DNA from: Brasenia schreberi
Lineage: Eukaryota; Streptophyta; Magnoliopsida; Nymphaeales; Cabombaceae
Assembly: GCA_036023115.1 (NCBI GenBank)
Contig: JAYKKT010000090.1
Location: 28,665,501 to 28,729,500 of the forward strand
Reading direction: 5' to 3'
DNA: 64,000 nt
Position 1 is the stretch's first letter, and every line of letters begins with the position of its first letter. The notes under the pieces are model-generated. The model was not told the DNA's origin. It did no database searches and worked only from the letters and a program-made list of their open reading frames with translations. The position numbers and the translations under genes are program-made. Below are positions 22,490-40,272 of this stretch, piece by piece.

Positions 22490-25365
22490 CCCCTTATCTT
22501 AGACAATCCAAGCTCCGTCCATGTAAGGGATCATTCTTGCATTACTCGTCACAAGCCCGTATAAAGGAGGAGGGTTGTATTAGGCTTTCGACAACCAACG
22601 TAAAACTTCGTCGGATTTTTATAACATGGTTTATAAAAATTATGAGCATTGTTTTGGGGTGTCCCCGCTTAGCGACATGCTACAGAGCCCGAATGCAGTG
22701 ATAAGTAAGCAAGGACTACTACATTTTTGTCCGAATATAGTGAATCAATTGCAAAGAGGGTTTCTACATCATGGATGTGTGTGGGTAAAGAAATTAGTCC
22801 CGTTATATTGCCGTTCGAATGTAGTGAATAATTTTCAGAGAGGGTCTTCACATTTTGAATATCGACAGATGTGGGAGGTAAGGAAGTTAGTCCTAGATAA
22901 TAAGATTCATATTGGTTCTTGGAATATCGGAATATTATCTGGTAAGCTATTGGAGGTGGTAGATATTATGATTCGGAGAAAGATTCATATTTTATGTTTA
23001 CAAGAGACAAAATGGGTTGGAGAAAATCAAAGGAGATAGAGAATACATGTTTTAAATTATGATACTCGGGTAAAGAAAAGGCTCGAAACGGAGTTGGTAT
23101 TATCATAAATAAAGATTTAAAGGATAGTGTAGCAAGTAGGACTAAAAGATAGTATAAAGACAGCTTTTCGAGAATAGTTAGATAAGGTGGTTCAAAGAAT
23201 TCCACAAAGGGAGATGATTTGTTTAGGAAGAGACTTAAATGGACACGTCGATAAAAAGGCATTAGGATATCAAGGTATTCATGAAAACTTTAGTTTTGGG
23301 GATATAAATGAGGAAGGTAGAGAGATTTTAAATTTTGCTATGGCATTTGATCTCTTTATAGTTAATACAATCTTCAAAAAATGAGATGAACATCTAATTA
23401 CTTATAAGAGTGGCTTATTGCAAACACAAATTGATTACTTTATTTATATATAAAAAGATAGAACGTGTTGTAAATATTGCAAGGTAATTCTAGGAGAAAG
23501 CTTAACCACCCAATATCGACTTTTAGTTATGGATTTACAAATAAAAAAATGGACAAAGAAGAAAAGAGTGCAACGAGCTATTCACACTAAATGGTGGAAC
23601 CTCAAAAGTGAGAAAGAAGATATATTTAAACAAAAAGTCCTTCAAGGAGATGCTTGGAATTATGTTGGTACACCTTGTAATATGTGGAACAATATGACTA
23701 CATATTAGGAAAGTGGCAAAAGATGGGTTAGGTGTATCAAAGGGAGGTGTACCAATACAAAAATAAACTTGGTGGTGGAGTGAAGTAGTGCAAAATAAAA
23801 TCAAGGCAAAGAGGGCATGTTACAAATTATATTATGCTAAGAAAACTAGTGAAACTTTAGAGGCTTATAAGAAAGCAAATAAGAAAGCGAAAAGGCCGTC
23901 AGTGAAGCAAAAGCTAAAATTTGAGAGGATTTATATAAAAAACTGAACTCAAAAGAGAGTAAAAGAGATATTTTTAGGATAGCTAGGGCTAGAGATAAGA
24001 AAACTAAAGATCTTAATTATGTTACATGCATCAAGGAAAAGGATGAAAAAATTCTAGTGGCAAATGATGATATAACAAATATATGGAAAAACTATTTTTA
24101 TAAGCTTTTTAATGAAAATAAAAATGTTAGTATTAACTTAAGAGTGTTAGCTAAATCAGGAAAGTATATAAACCACAATTTCTATCGATGTATTCAAAAG
24201 AATGAAGTAAAAGAGGCTCTTAAACATATGAAGGGTAATAAATTGGTAGGACCAAACAATATTCTTATAAAAGTTTGGAAAATACTAGGAGAAATATGAA
24301 TCACTTGGCTCACAAGACTATTTAATGAAATATGGAGAAACCAAAAGATGCCAAAGGAATGGAGAGCGAGTACACTTATACCCATATATAAGAACAAGAG
24401 AGACATTCAGAATTGTGCGAATTATCGAGTTATCAAGTTAATGATCCATACTAGAAATTGTGGGAAATAATTATCGAACGTAGGTTAAGATAATTTGGAT
24501 TCATGCTAGGTAAATCTACTGTTGAAGTGATTCACCTTTTGAGACGTCTTATGGAACATTTTAGAGAAAAAAGAAAGACCTTCACATGATATTTATTGAT
24601 CTAGAAAAAACTTATGATAGGGTAGAGGGAGGTTCTTTGGAGAATTTTGAAAAACAGAGGTATCCCATTGACATACATTAACCTTATAAGAGAAATGTAC
24701 GATAGTGTAAAAGGACTCATAAAGGAATGACAGACTTCTTTGAAGTTAATATTGGGTTACATAAGGATCAACTTTAAGTTCATACTTATTTATAAGGGTG
24801 ATTGATGAATTAACAAAACATATTTAAGATGAAGTACCTTGGTGTATGTTATTTGCATATGACATTGTGTTAGTGGAGGAGTGTAAGGAAAAAGTTAATA
24901 GAAAATTGGAACTATGGAGAGAAACATTAGAAAGCAAAGGCCTCCGATTTAGTAGAACAAGGACAGAATATATGGAATGTAAGTTTGATTATTTGGTTAC
25001 TTCAGAGGACATAGAAATTTAGATTGGCACACATTGCATCACCCAAAAGGAAAGTTTTAAATACCTAAGGTCAATTTTTTTTAGAGTGATGGAAGAATTG
25101 ATGGAGAGATGATACATATAGAATAAATGCTTGTTGGTTAAAATGGAGAGGAGCATAAGGTATTCTTTGTGATAAGAATCTTTGTGATAAGAAGATACCA
25201 TTTAAGTTAAAAGATAAATATTATAGAGCAACAATTAGGCCTGCCATGTTTTATGGTTTTGAGTGTTGGGCAGTTAATCATCAACATGTACAAAAGATGT
25301 CTGTGACAGAAATGAAGATGTTGAGATGGATGGGTCATACAAGAAAAGACCGTAGAATAAAATAT
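22490..25365 (+). mobile_element. RTE-type LINE, copy B, degenerate and 3'-truncated
   Basis: The plus strand matches copies A and C from CCATGTAAGGGATC near 22500. It carries endonuclease pieces (22760-23036; 23187-23384 with LGYQGIHENFSFGDINEEG), a linker region, and reverse transcriptase remnants at 24057-24920. The catalytic box reads FAYD at about 24853 instead of FADD. The copy ends near 25365, in the segment corresponding to GHTRKD. It therefore lacks the C-terminal WFGHIERR region and the CAA-type tail still present in copy C. An internal deletion of about 100 bp lies near 23128. It is non-functional. Confidence 0.88.
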
Positions 25366-26286
25366 GTATTGTAGATGAAAACAGCCGATACAAATATATT
25401 TGATATATATTGTAGATGAAAATACAAATTACAATATGTATTGTTACATGGTTGTATAATAAAATTACTGATTTCAAACTCAAACCGAAACCGCTAACCG
25501 AAACAGGGCCGGTTCTATTACATGGTGTCGTGAAACGCATCATGGGGAATATATTATAGAGGTTGAATTAAGCTAAGTTGAATATGAATATAAGCAAGTG
25601 GGACTCAGTCGTTTGAGAAATCCACTTGTACTAAAACTCGAGCTTGATTAAGCTTCAGTCAGTAGGCTCGAGCGAGTTTGAAGTTGTAATTTGAGCAACT
25701 CAAACTCAATCCATTAGTCATTTGAGCTTGATTAAACTCATGATCAAGCATGATTAAGTTAAGCTTGAATTGGTTTGTGAACGAATTAAACTTGAGCTCA
25801 ACTTTTGGGCCAGACCAATTGAAATCTCCATCAGTTTGTAGGACAAACAATAAATTTAATCTGTGAAAAGCCCATTGATGGTATACTCGATCAAGAAACT
25901 TTACTTTAGCTTAGACAAAAGGCTGATAATGTCATGCTTCAGCTTGATGCTTTTAATCTTTCTTTTCTTTTAATCTTTTTCCATCCTAAGAAAACCATCA
26001 ATATGCAATTAAATTACATGTATCAAGAGTTGGTGATGCCAAGCTCGACTTGCTCAAATGTCAAGCTCAATTGAAACTCGATCAGACCGACTTAAGATTG
26101 ATTTACCACCGAGTCAAACCCGAGTAACTGGGGAGTAGCTCGGCTCACTTGTGCCACTACCCAGAATCGACCTTTTCATTATCTAGAGCAATGCATCTGA
26201 ATTTAGATATATTACACTTATTATTACTTTATTTGGTTGTGCTACGGAACAACCACAACAAGAAATAAGCCAAACAAGAAGTTTCG
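25366..26286. repeat. CTCGAGCTT-word repeat region, gene-free
   Basis: From about 25600 to 26140 the text is dense in overlapping words such as CTCGAGC, GAGCTTGATTAAGCTT and AACTTGAGCTCAA, on both strands. The same lexicon is at 3120-3545, 28810-28960 and 49270-49350. No exon is visible. Confidence 0.5.
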
Positions 26287-26407
26287 TTTCTTTTTTTTTT
26301 AGCAAAAGGAAACCGATACCTAATACACATGCATCCTCTCGAAATTGAACCCCCACCATCAACAACGGTACTAAAGAGTCCTACCATTAAGCTAACGCTC
26401 TAGGTGC
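26287..26407 (-). mobile_element. SINE-like element (family S1), copy c
   Basis: The T-run at 26290-26301 is the complement of an A tail. Reading the minus strand from about 26407, it has AGAGCGTTAGCTTAATGGTAGG (A box), GGGGGTTCAATTTC (B box) and the GATGCATGTGTATTAGG body. Layout and tail match the other S1 copies. Confidence 0.65.
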
Positions 26408-27299
26408 AAGTTGCAATTCCTTTCATATAAAAGGAATAGCAGCCAAAGCACATGGAAATATTCATGGGACGGAACGGGCCTGGATCAAAGTCTCCGTTTC
26501 TATTCCCATCTTAGAATCTTATTTTCATCCCCGTTCCCATTCATGTGACGGAAACAAAGAAAAGAAGCCTTCATCTCTGTATTTTTATGGTATTGGCAGG
26601 AACTCATCGGAAAGAAACAGGATAGTGAAACATACGTTGGAGCTCATATGAAATGAAATCTTAATTTATTTAAAATATATTTAAATTTAAGCATATTATT
26701 ACATGGAGAATGACTATGAGTTAATAATTAAAAAAAGGATGATACCTTATAATTTATTTTATTTTTAGATTGACGTAAGTTTCTAAAATCAATGAGAGGA
26801 GGAGTCGGGATCAGAGTTGTTGGATGGATGCATGTTATTCCTATTCATGTTTGAATCTTTGGTGAGAATTTTTTTCTCTCCTCCTCTCCGTTTCCGCTCT
26901 TTAAATCCGTTCTGTTCCAGATGGGTTCTTGCAGGAACCGAGGAATTCTCTTTCCCATGAAAATCCCTACAACATCATGTCATTAACGAGGAAATTTAGA
27001 AATACGAAAAAGTCATTAATGAGAAAATTTAGAAATACGAGAAAAATATGTGTGCATATGGTGATTTGATCATTTGTGCGAATTACAATTATAGGAAAAT
27101 AAAGAGGAAAATATTGATTTATTTATTTTTTACCCAACTCCTTTTGAAACCCCTCACTTGGCTTGATGGGACTGGAGGGGGTCCCACTCACACGGCAATT
27201 CACTTTTTAAGTCATGTCCGTTTCGTGTCATTTCATGCCTGAGAGAACTAGAACAACCCGAAAACATTCACATATTTTCTGTGTGCATATCTACCCAAG

Positions 27300-27500
27300 G
27301 TAACTAATAAAAAAAATCAGATCATGTTGGAGGGCCCTTGTCCTTCGCAGAAATACCAAATGACATGACACAGTTACAACCTTGAACCCAAAATTGGCTC
27401 AATATGACACCCAAACATGACCAAAGACCCGGAAAGTCCATCTACAAGTAACACAAATTTAGTGCTCGGGTTGAGAACTTCAAAATCTTTCTCACACAAA
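27300..27500. repeat. CACGAC/GACACG-word region
   Basis: Words including GACATGACACAG and ACATGACC with AAAGTCCAT match the lexicon at 45060-45600 and 50400-50560. No gene. Confidence 0.4.
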
Positions 27501-27647
27501 GACACAATTGCCACCCGGATAGCAGTCGAACTCCAGTGAGAAATTCAAAGTTTCTTTGGAAACCCTTTTTAAACAGCCAAAATGGCTGTTAAATTACAGA
27601 CCATTGTATACTAATACTTCCTAAAATTCAAATTCTGATAAATAATG

Positions 27648-27742
27648 TTTTTTCTTGCTATAGCGGGAAGGCCGAAGCAAGATGAAGGCCTTGAAGTTGG
27701 AACTGATGACCTGTAACTTGTGAGTCGTTCACCTTAGCCAAG
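27648..27742 (-). mobile_element. SINE-like element (family S4), copy 1
   Basis: TTTTTTCTTGCTATAGCGGGAAGGCCG at the left side matches the copy at 36082-36180. On the minus strand a tRNA-like head (GGCTAAGGTGAACGACTCA) is followed by a B-box-like TCAGTTCCAACTTC. This copy is more diverged than the second. Confidence 0.4.
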
Positions 27743-28211
27743 TAAGTTCTCTTTCGTGCTGTAATAAATAATGTTTAATAAAGAGATCGCCTGTGTCAAA
27801 GTTTGTTTTCTTCAATAAAAATTTGGTGATTTTGTTGCCTTTCCAGGTTTTACATATCATGGTTTTCAATTGATCATAACGAAATATTGTTGCTATGAAT
27901 TTAAACCTTTTTTTTCTTCATAACAAAGCTCTGATCTTGCTTTTTTTTAGTTAAATGCTAATATGGCACAAATCAAAAACCGAAATGGAAAACCTTCGAA
28001 CACAGACCCAAGCGTCGAACTCCCCACCTACAGGTCTGAAATCAAACATCACATAAGGGTAAACTATAGCGCTTTATCGGCAGCTTAACATAAGTTGAGG
28101 CCTAAAGCAAAAAACTAAAAATAAGTTGCTATGTATGACTTGAAAATTTTGTGCCTAAATTATGAGGTTCTAAACTTTTGGGGGCCCTCTTGTAAATACT
28201 ATCTCGTCGAC

Positions 28212-28345
28212 ACCCGAAGCATTAGCTCAATGACATGACGCTCTAACACTATTGCTATTGGTGGGGAGTTCGAATCCCAAAGGGTGCATGTATGGGTGTG
28301 TGTTAGGCTTCTGCCGCCTCTGGTAACAAAGAAAAAACAATCCCT
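28212..28345 (+). mobile_element. SINE-like element (family S1), copy a, best preserved
   Basis: AGCATTAGCTCAATGACATG (about 28219-28238) is an A box and GGGGAGTTCGAATCCCAAAG (28263-28282) a canonical B box. Body GGGTGCATGTATGGGTGTGT follows, then TTAGGCTTCTGCC, and the tail ends in GTAACAAAGAAAAAACAA. This copy defines the family consensus. Confidence 0.75.
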
Positions 28346-29062
28346 TTATCATTATTAAAATTGCAAGAAAATAGTGACGTATTTGTTGCATTCACCATTA
28401 AGTAAGTTTCATGATTTCCTTAAGTTACCGCCATGAGTTATAATCATACCCTTAATGACTTATGTCATGAGGTTTTAAAGTAGAGGCTTCGACGAATCAG
28501 ACCTGCTGTAGATCCAAGTTGGGATCCAACTTTGGGATCCCAACTCCAGAATTGGATCTGAGTATTATCGTTTCTATCGTGTGGAAACATATAAACCACA
28601 CTAAAGGAAATGATACTTTTGTGTTTTGGAATTCAAATTAAGTAAATGTTAACTGGAGCTTAGGTTGGATTCAGGTTCAGTATAAATTTTATGGATTGTA
28701 TTCAAATCCACATATTAGTCGGATCTTACAATCTAACCAGAACAACTTGTGGATCCTTACCCCATTAACGAACCCAGCCTTTTTTGTATGCTGAGCCCGA
28801 GGAGACGGTGCACATAGGGCTGGTAAACAAGCCGAACGAACCGAAAGCGAGCTGGTCTGGTCTCAACTAATTCGTGTACAATTTATGTTTGAACATGCCG
28901 ATAAGTTGTTCAGTTTTTCATAGTGGGTCCAGCTACTTGGTGAGCTCAACGGTCACTTGGCCTTAGAAATTTCTTACAATATCAGCCACACAACACGGAA
29001 ACCCGAACACAGTTATACACGAAACTCAAAAGTGACGAAGGAAAAAGTCCAGTTGTGTTCGA
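28346..29062. other. Gene-free stretch with GGATCC and CGAGC words
   Basis: GATCCAACTTTGGGATCCCAACT near 28518 is a small inverted repeat of GGATCC words, and 28810-28960 carries the AGCCGAACG/GAGCTC lexicon. No exon is supported. Confidence 0.4.
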
Positions 29063-29428
29063 TTAACACGAATACAAAATTACATGACACGATATGACCC
29101 GAAATGTCCCTGCGATAAAGAAAAACAGTAACTTGATGAAATATTTGTGCAAACTTCTGTGGGGGCTGAGTGGTGGACGTGGAAACAGTTTCAAGTGATA
29201 ACTGCTGAAGTTAGTGCCATTAAAAAAGTAAATCTTTCCAATACGCACGTCACTCTCCGACGAAAATTTAGTTTCCGGCGTTCTTAGCTGTGATTCATTC
29301 ACTTCCAAGTTTGTCAAAAGCGTGTATAGAAAGAAGGACAAACAAAAGATGACAGAAAAGAATATGGCAATCTGTTTTTTGTTTAGACACTTTGATTTCC
29401 TGACTTTCGCAGCACCTTCCGAATCCAT
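29063..29428 (-). CDS. Orphan type II membrane-anchor ORF, possible first exon or gene fragment
   Basis: A minus-strand ATG (29426-29428) opens a 121-codon frame. The N-terminus is lysine-rich and cytosolic-looking (KVRKSKCLNKKQ, about 9-20), followed by a hydrophobic span (residues 21-40) and a Ser/Asn-rich stem with NES and NGT glycosylation sequons. This is the layout of a Golgi type II protein such as a plant glycosyltransferase or acyltransferase. The last 25 or so residues run into a GTGTCGTG-type repeat and are unlikely to be real coding. No continuation exon was found on the minus strand. It may be a truncated gene. I do not recognise the family. Confidence 0.35.
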   Translation of the reverse strand: MDSEGAAKVRKSKCLNKKQIAIFFSVIFCLSFFLYTLLTNLEVNESQLRTPETKFSSESDVRIGKIYFFNGTNFSSYHLKLFPRPPLSPHRSLHKYFIKLLFFFIAGTFRVISCHVILYSC

Positions 29429-29506
29429 TAATAGTTTTAATCACCAATCGTTTATTTAATTCCGAAACAATGTACATTCTTTCTTAATTTGAAAGATCGG
29501 CACTGT

Positions 29507-29508
<2 letters not shown>

Positions 29509-29570
<62 letters not shown>
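29509..29570. repeat. Compound microsatellite (TA)n(GA)n
   Basis: About 34 bp TA followed by 28 bp GA. Confidence 0.95.
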
Positions 29571-29576
<6 letters not shown>

Positions 29577-30202
29577 GCAATCATTCGATGGGAGATGGAC
29601 GATTCATGAGTGAGCACTGAAGAGCAAAAGGTTAATGAAGTCGTTTTACTACCTTTGAAGTTGACAATGACATTATAGAAAAGTAAAAAGATAACTTTAA
29701 GTATATTTTTGAATGGTTTACTTGATCGTGAGATCGAGGGCCTTATATATATTTAAAGAGAGAGAACTATATGAGTGCCCCTGAGCACATCTTTTATCGA
29801 GTTCAACTCAGTAGCTTTACGAACCAAACATGAAGGCAGAGTAACCCTAAACGAGCCAAACCTAGTCAAGAGTTGCTCGACTTGTTTTCAGGGATGAGAG
29901 ACAGAGGTATAAACCATGCCGAGCCAAGTTAGTCAATGGAAGGTCAGCCCGTTTGACTGCCTGCTACAACGAAAATCTGCTGGAGAGACTCTAAATTTGC
30001 TCATCGTCTGCTAGAGTTCAAAGGACTTTGTTCCTCTCTCTGTGTTTCTCTATATTCGATAGATTTTCACTCTCACATTTAACGTATTCTCTCTCTCTCT
30101 CTATGTTTGTCTTCTGCATTCATCAGATAGCGACATCACTGATACTTAAACCGGTAAACGTCTATCCATCTAGCCATTGATACATAATATTTGCTTAGTG
30201 AA

Positions 30203-30314
<112 letters not shown>

Positions 30315-30470
30315 CACCCACAAAAAAGACTCTCCCTCCTCCCCTCTAGAGCGAGTATCCACCTAAGAAGAATTCAGGGGATCGAACCTAATCACTGTTG
30401 AAAGACCATTGAGAGAAGGGCAAAACTTGTGGGGAGGGGGATTTCTTTCTCCTTCACCCTCTTTTGGTAA

Positions 30471-35553
<5,083 letters not shown>

Positions 35554-36888
35554 CAGAGTGAAACAAGAGTAAATCAAGTCATTCTGTGTAAGATTTTCTT
35601 CGCTTTATCTTCAAGATAAATATGTTTTACTCACATGAACGGCAACATCTCACTTTGATAGAGATGTCACAAGTTCTGAAATATCGCTGAGCCCAGCTGG
35701 GTCTACTGGGCCGGAATGCACTCTGAACAAGATGAAGCGATGCACCACCTGTGCGCTGCAAATTTTGTAAAGAGAGGGTTTCTAGTTTGCTGTACTTGCT
35801 TAATGTGATCATTTCTCTTATCGGGAAGATCGCTAGAAATCATGGAGATGCAATTGTACAGAAATTCCATCACGGCTGAGTTCTGTATGAGTTGCAAGAG
35901 AATATATATTGAATCAGCGTAGTTTTCTTTACGAAATGTATGGCTTTTGTTTTTATGACCCGGAAGTCTAATGATCTTATTAATTCTAAAGTTTTCTATA
36001 TTACCGATGTATGCTTAACTTTGCCAAAATAAATTCACGATACATGCTTATTTTTGCCAAGTTAAATGCACTCTTAGTTACGTTTTCCTTTTCTTGTTAT
36101 AACGGGGAAGCCGGAGCCAGGACACTCGCCGGGAACCGACTCGCGACCAGCATACTGTGAGTTGATTGCCCCGTCAGGTGAAACGTTGGATGCAAAGAGA
36201 ACCAGCAATATACTTCAGTTGTAAAGTCTTCCCTAACATAAGATCCGAAATACCAACGAGCAGAAACCGATCATCTACCTCAGAAAATCTGCGTCACCGC
36301 AATCACAGACTTTAGTAATCCTGAGATCCACGTAACAAATCAAATACTCCAATCAGAATTTCCAATAATGAACCCCCAACTAGAGCGACGCTGATGAGAG
36401 AGAGAGAGAGTACGATTGGTTGACCGCCGAGCCTGCCCTCTTTTGATGTCCAATTGTAAACAAACCCTGTCCGGACCCTTTTGATCAATCAGGTTCTACG
36501 CATTGGGGCCGTTGTACAACAGAGAGAGAGAGAGAGATGGAGAGATTGGATACTGCATGATACTATTGTTTTTCGAGATCATCAATGCAACGACAATGTC
36601 TTCCGTCCTGTGAAAACCCTTAATTTTGTTAAATTAAGCATGTGTGATGTGGATAGTTTTCTTATACATATACTGTGTGTGTGCACGCACCCACCCTCCC
36701 ACTTGCCATGCTATGTATTTACTCTATGGTACAAAAAAAATACCAACAGTACACCTATACTTTTTACAAGTGCACTTCATTTACAGGTGAATATTTTGCT
36801 TTTAAGGTCAATCATCCATTTCATCGGCAAACATGTAAAGTGAGAAGCATACACAACTTAATCTCTCTCTCTCTCTATATATATATAC
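35554..36888. other. TBL 3' flank and gene-free stretch
   Basis: The TBL 3' UTR probably occupies the first few hundred bases. Beyond it are a SINE-like copy (36082-36180) and short GA runs (36396-36409, 36522-36537). ORFs of 60-120 codons have no recognisable features. Confidence 0.4.
36082..36180 (-). mobile_element. SINE-like element (family S4), copy 2
   Basis: Minus strand: CACCTGACGGGGCAATCAAC is a tRNA-like head, followed by GGTCGCGAGTCGGTTCCCGG as B box. A CTCCGGCTTCCCCG body and an AACAAGAAAAGGAAAA tail follow. The body and tail recur, diverged, at 27648-27742. Confidence 0.5.
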
Positions 36889-39800
36889 AACAAACAACAA
36901 CAACTAAGCATTTTTCCATACTAGACGGGGTAGGCTACATGGATTCTTTGTTTCTACATATCTCTATCATGTGCCATGTTAGCAGTTAACTCACAATAAG
37001 CTAGATCATTCTTTATTGTTTCTTTCTAATACTTTTGTGGTCGTCCTCTACCTCTTTTAATACTTTCGAAATCTAGTTTTTCATACCTTCTTACATGTTC
37101 TTTTGATCTTCTTTCTATATGTCCAAACCACCTTAAATGATATTCTCTCATTTTATCGTCTATTGGTGCCACACATAATTTATTTCTACTAACCTCATTA
37201 TTTATGCAGTCTTTTCTTGTATGACCACTCATCCATCTTCATTTCTGTCACATACATCTTTTGTACATGTTGATCCATAAAACATGGCAGGTCTAATTAT
37301 TACTCTATAATATTTACCTTTTAACTTTAATGGTATCTTCTTATCACAAAGAATATTTGATGCTCTTCTCCATTTTAACCAACCATCATTAATTCTATGT
37401 GTAACATCTCCTTTCTTCCATCATTATGAAAAATTGGCCATAGGTATTTAAAACTTTTCTTTTGGGAGATGCAATGTTTGCCAATTTTAATTTCTATGTC
37501 CTCTGAAATAACCAAATGATCAAACTTACATTCCATATATTTTGTCTTTGTTCTACTAAGTCGGAAGCCTTTACTTTATAATGTTTCTCTCCATAGTTCC
37601 AATTTCCTATTAACTTTTTCCTTAGACTCCTCACTGACACAAATAACATACACCAAGGTACTTCATCTTGAATATGTTTTGTTAACTTGTCAATCACCAT
37701 TATGAATAAGTATGACCTTAAAGTTGATCCTTGGTATAACCTAATATTAACTTCAAAGAAGTTTATCATTCCTTCATGAGTCCTCACACATGTTTTTTCA
37801 TTATCGTACATGCCTCTTATAAGGTTTATATATGTCAATGAAATACCTATTTTTTCTAAGGTTCTCTAAAGAACCTCCCTCGGTACCCTATCGTAAACTT
37901 TTTCTAGATCAATAAATATCATGTGAAGGTATTTTTTTGCTCTAAAATGTTCCATAAAACGTCTCAAAAGGTGAATCGCTTCAACAGTAGATCTACCTGG
38001 TATAAATCCAAATTGGTTCTCTTTTGTACTTGATACTTGTCTTAATCTATGTTTGATAATTCTTTCCCACAATTTCATAGTACAACTCATTAACTTGATA
38101 CCCCGATAATTCGCACAATTTTCAATGTCTCCCTTATTCTTATATATGAGTATAAGTGTACTCACTCTCCATTCCTTGGCATCTTTTGGTTTCTCCATAT
38201 TTTATTAAATAGTCTTGTGAGCCAAGTGATTCATGTTTCTCCTATGATTTTCCAAACTGCATAGTAATATTGTCTAGTCCTACCGATTTACCACCCTTCG
38301 TATGTTTAAGAGCCTCTTTGACTTCATTTTTTTGAATATGTCGGTAAAAATTGTGGTTTATATACTTTTCTGATTTGGCTAACTCTCCTAAGATAATACT
38401 AACATCTTTATTTTCATTAAAAAGGTTATAGAAATAGTTTTTTCATCTATTTCTTATATTATCATTTGCCACTAGAATTTTTTCATCCTCGTCTTTAATC
38501 CATCTAACAAAATTAAGATCTTTAGTTTTCTAATCTCTAACCCTACATATCTTAAAAATATCTCTTTCACCCTCTTTTGAGTTGAGTTTTTTTATATAAA
38601 TCCTCTTAAATTTTAGTTTTTGCTTCATTGATTGCTTTTTTCTCTTCCTTCTTTGTTTTCTTACAAGCCTCTAAAGTTTCACTAGTTTCCTTAGCATAAT
38701 ATAATTTATAACATGCCCTCTTTGCCTTGATTTTATTTTGCACTACTTCACTCCACCACCAAGCTTCTTTTTGTTCTAGTACACCTCCCTTAGATTCACC
38801 TAACAGGTCTTTCGTCACTATCCTAATTTGTATAGTCATATTGTTCCACATATTACAAGGTGTACCAACATAATTCCAAGCATCTCCTTGAAGGACCTTT
38901 TGTTTAAATATATCTTCTTTCTCACTTTTGAGGTTCCACCATTTAGTGTGAATAGCTCGTTGCACTCTTTTCTTCTTTGTCCATTTCTTTATTTGTAAAT
39001 CCATAACTAAAAGTCGATATTGGGTGGTTAAGCTTTCTCCTAGAATTACCTTGCAATATTTACAACACGTTCTATCTTTTTTTCTATAAATAAAGTAATC
39101 AATTTGTGTTTGTGATAAGCCACTCTTATAAGTAATTAGATGTTCATCTCATTTTTTGAAGATTGTATTAACTATAAAGAGATCAAATGCCATAGCAAAA
39201 TTTAAAATCTCTCTACCTTCCACATTTATATCCCCAAAACTAAAGTTTTCATGAATACCTTGATACCCTAATGCCTTTTTATCGACGTGTCCATTTAAGT
39301 CTCTTCCTAAACAAATCATCTCCCTTTGTGGAATTCTTTGAACCACCTTATCTAACTATTCTCGAAAAGTTGTCGTTATACTATCTTTTAGTCCTACTTG
39401 AGGTGTGTAAGCACAAACTATATTCAAAACCTCTACTCCTAACGCTAATTTCAACGTGATGATTCGGTCACCATATGTTGTATGTCTACGGCACTATCCT
39501 TTAAATCTTTATTTATAATAATGCCAACTTTGTTCGAGCATTTTCCTTACGTAAGTACTATAATTTAAAACCTTTATCCTCAATCTCCTTTGCTTTTTCT
39601 CCAACCCACATTGTTTCTTGTAAAGATAGAAGATGAATCTTTCTCTGAATCATAGTATCTACCACCTCCATTAGCTTATCGGACAATATTCTTATATTGT
39701 AAGAACCAATACGAATATTATTATCTAGGACTAGCTTCCTTACCGCCCGCATTCGTCCATATTGAAAATGTGGAGACCCTCTCTCTAATTTATTCACTAC

Positions 39801-40100
39801 ATTCGGGAAACAATGTAGCGGGATTAACTTCTTTACCCACACTCATCCATGATGTGGGAACCCTCTCTGCAATTGATTTACTATATTCGGATGAAAATGT
39901 AGTGGCCCTTGCTTACTTTTCACTACATTCAGACTTTGCGACGTGTCGTTAGGCAAAAATGCCCCAAAGTAATGCTCATAATTTGTCTAATACATGATAT
40001 AAAAATTTGACAAAGTTTTATGTTGGCTGTCGAAAGCCTAACACAACCCTCCTCTTTTATGTGGGCTTGAGACCGGCCATGCAAGGGTAATCACTTACAT
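36889..40100 (-). mobile_element. RTE-type LINE, copy C, degenerate, both ends present
   Basis: On the minus strand the 5' end is near 40100 (CATGTAAGTGATTACCCTTG). The 3' end is near 36889, where the plus strand shows CAACAAACAACAACAACTAAG, i.e. a TTG-rich tail. Pieces in order: endonuclease start (39558-39842), endonuclease LGYQGIHENFSFGDIN (39149-39346), linker (38606-39004), reverse transcriptase (37866-38198 with [11 protein letters not shown] and [18 protein letters not shown]; 37494-37838), and the C-terminal HLRWFGHIERRS part (37026-37232). The FADD box is deleted (frame reads FVSVRS). Frameshifts and stops throughout make it inactive. Confidence 0.92.
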
Positions 40101-40227
40101 GGTCGAAGTTCTCTCTCTTTCTCTCTCTCTCTCTATATATATATACATATATGGAAAGAGGGAGAGAGAGGAATATGTGCAAAACTATGCACCCTACGTG
40201 AAACTTGATATGCAAACTCTAGAGTTG

Positions 40228-40272
<45 letters not shown>

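Noticed and set aside
28212..28345. A true tRNA gene at the B-box sequences
   Set aside because: The surrounding bases do not fold into a full cloverleaf and the elements end in A-rich tails shared between copies, so SINE is the better reading.
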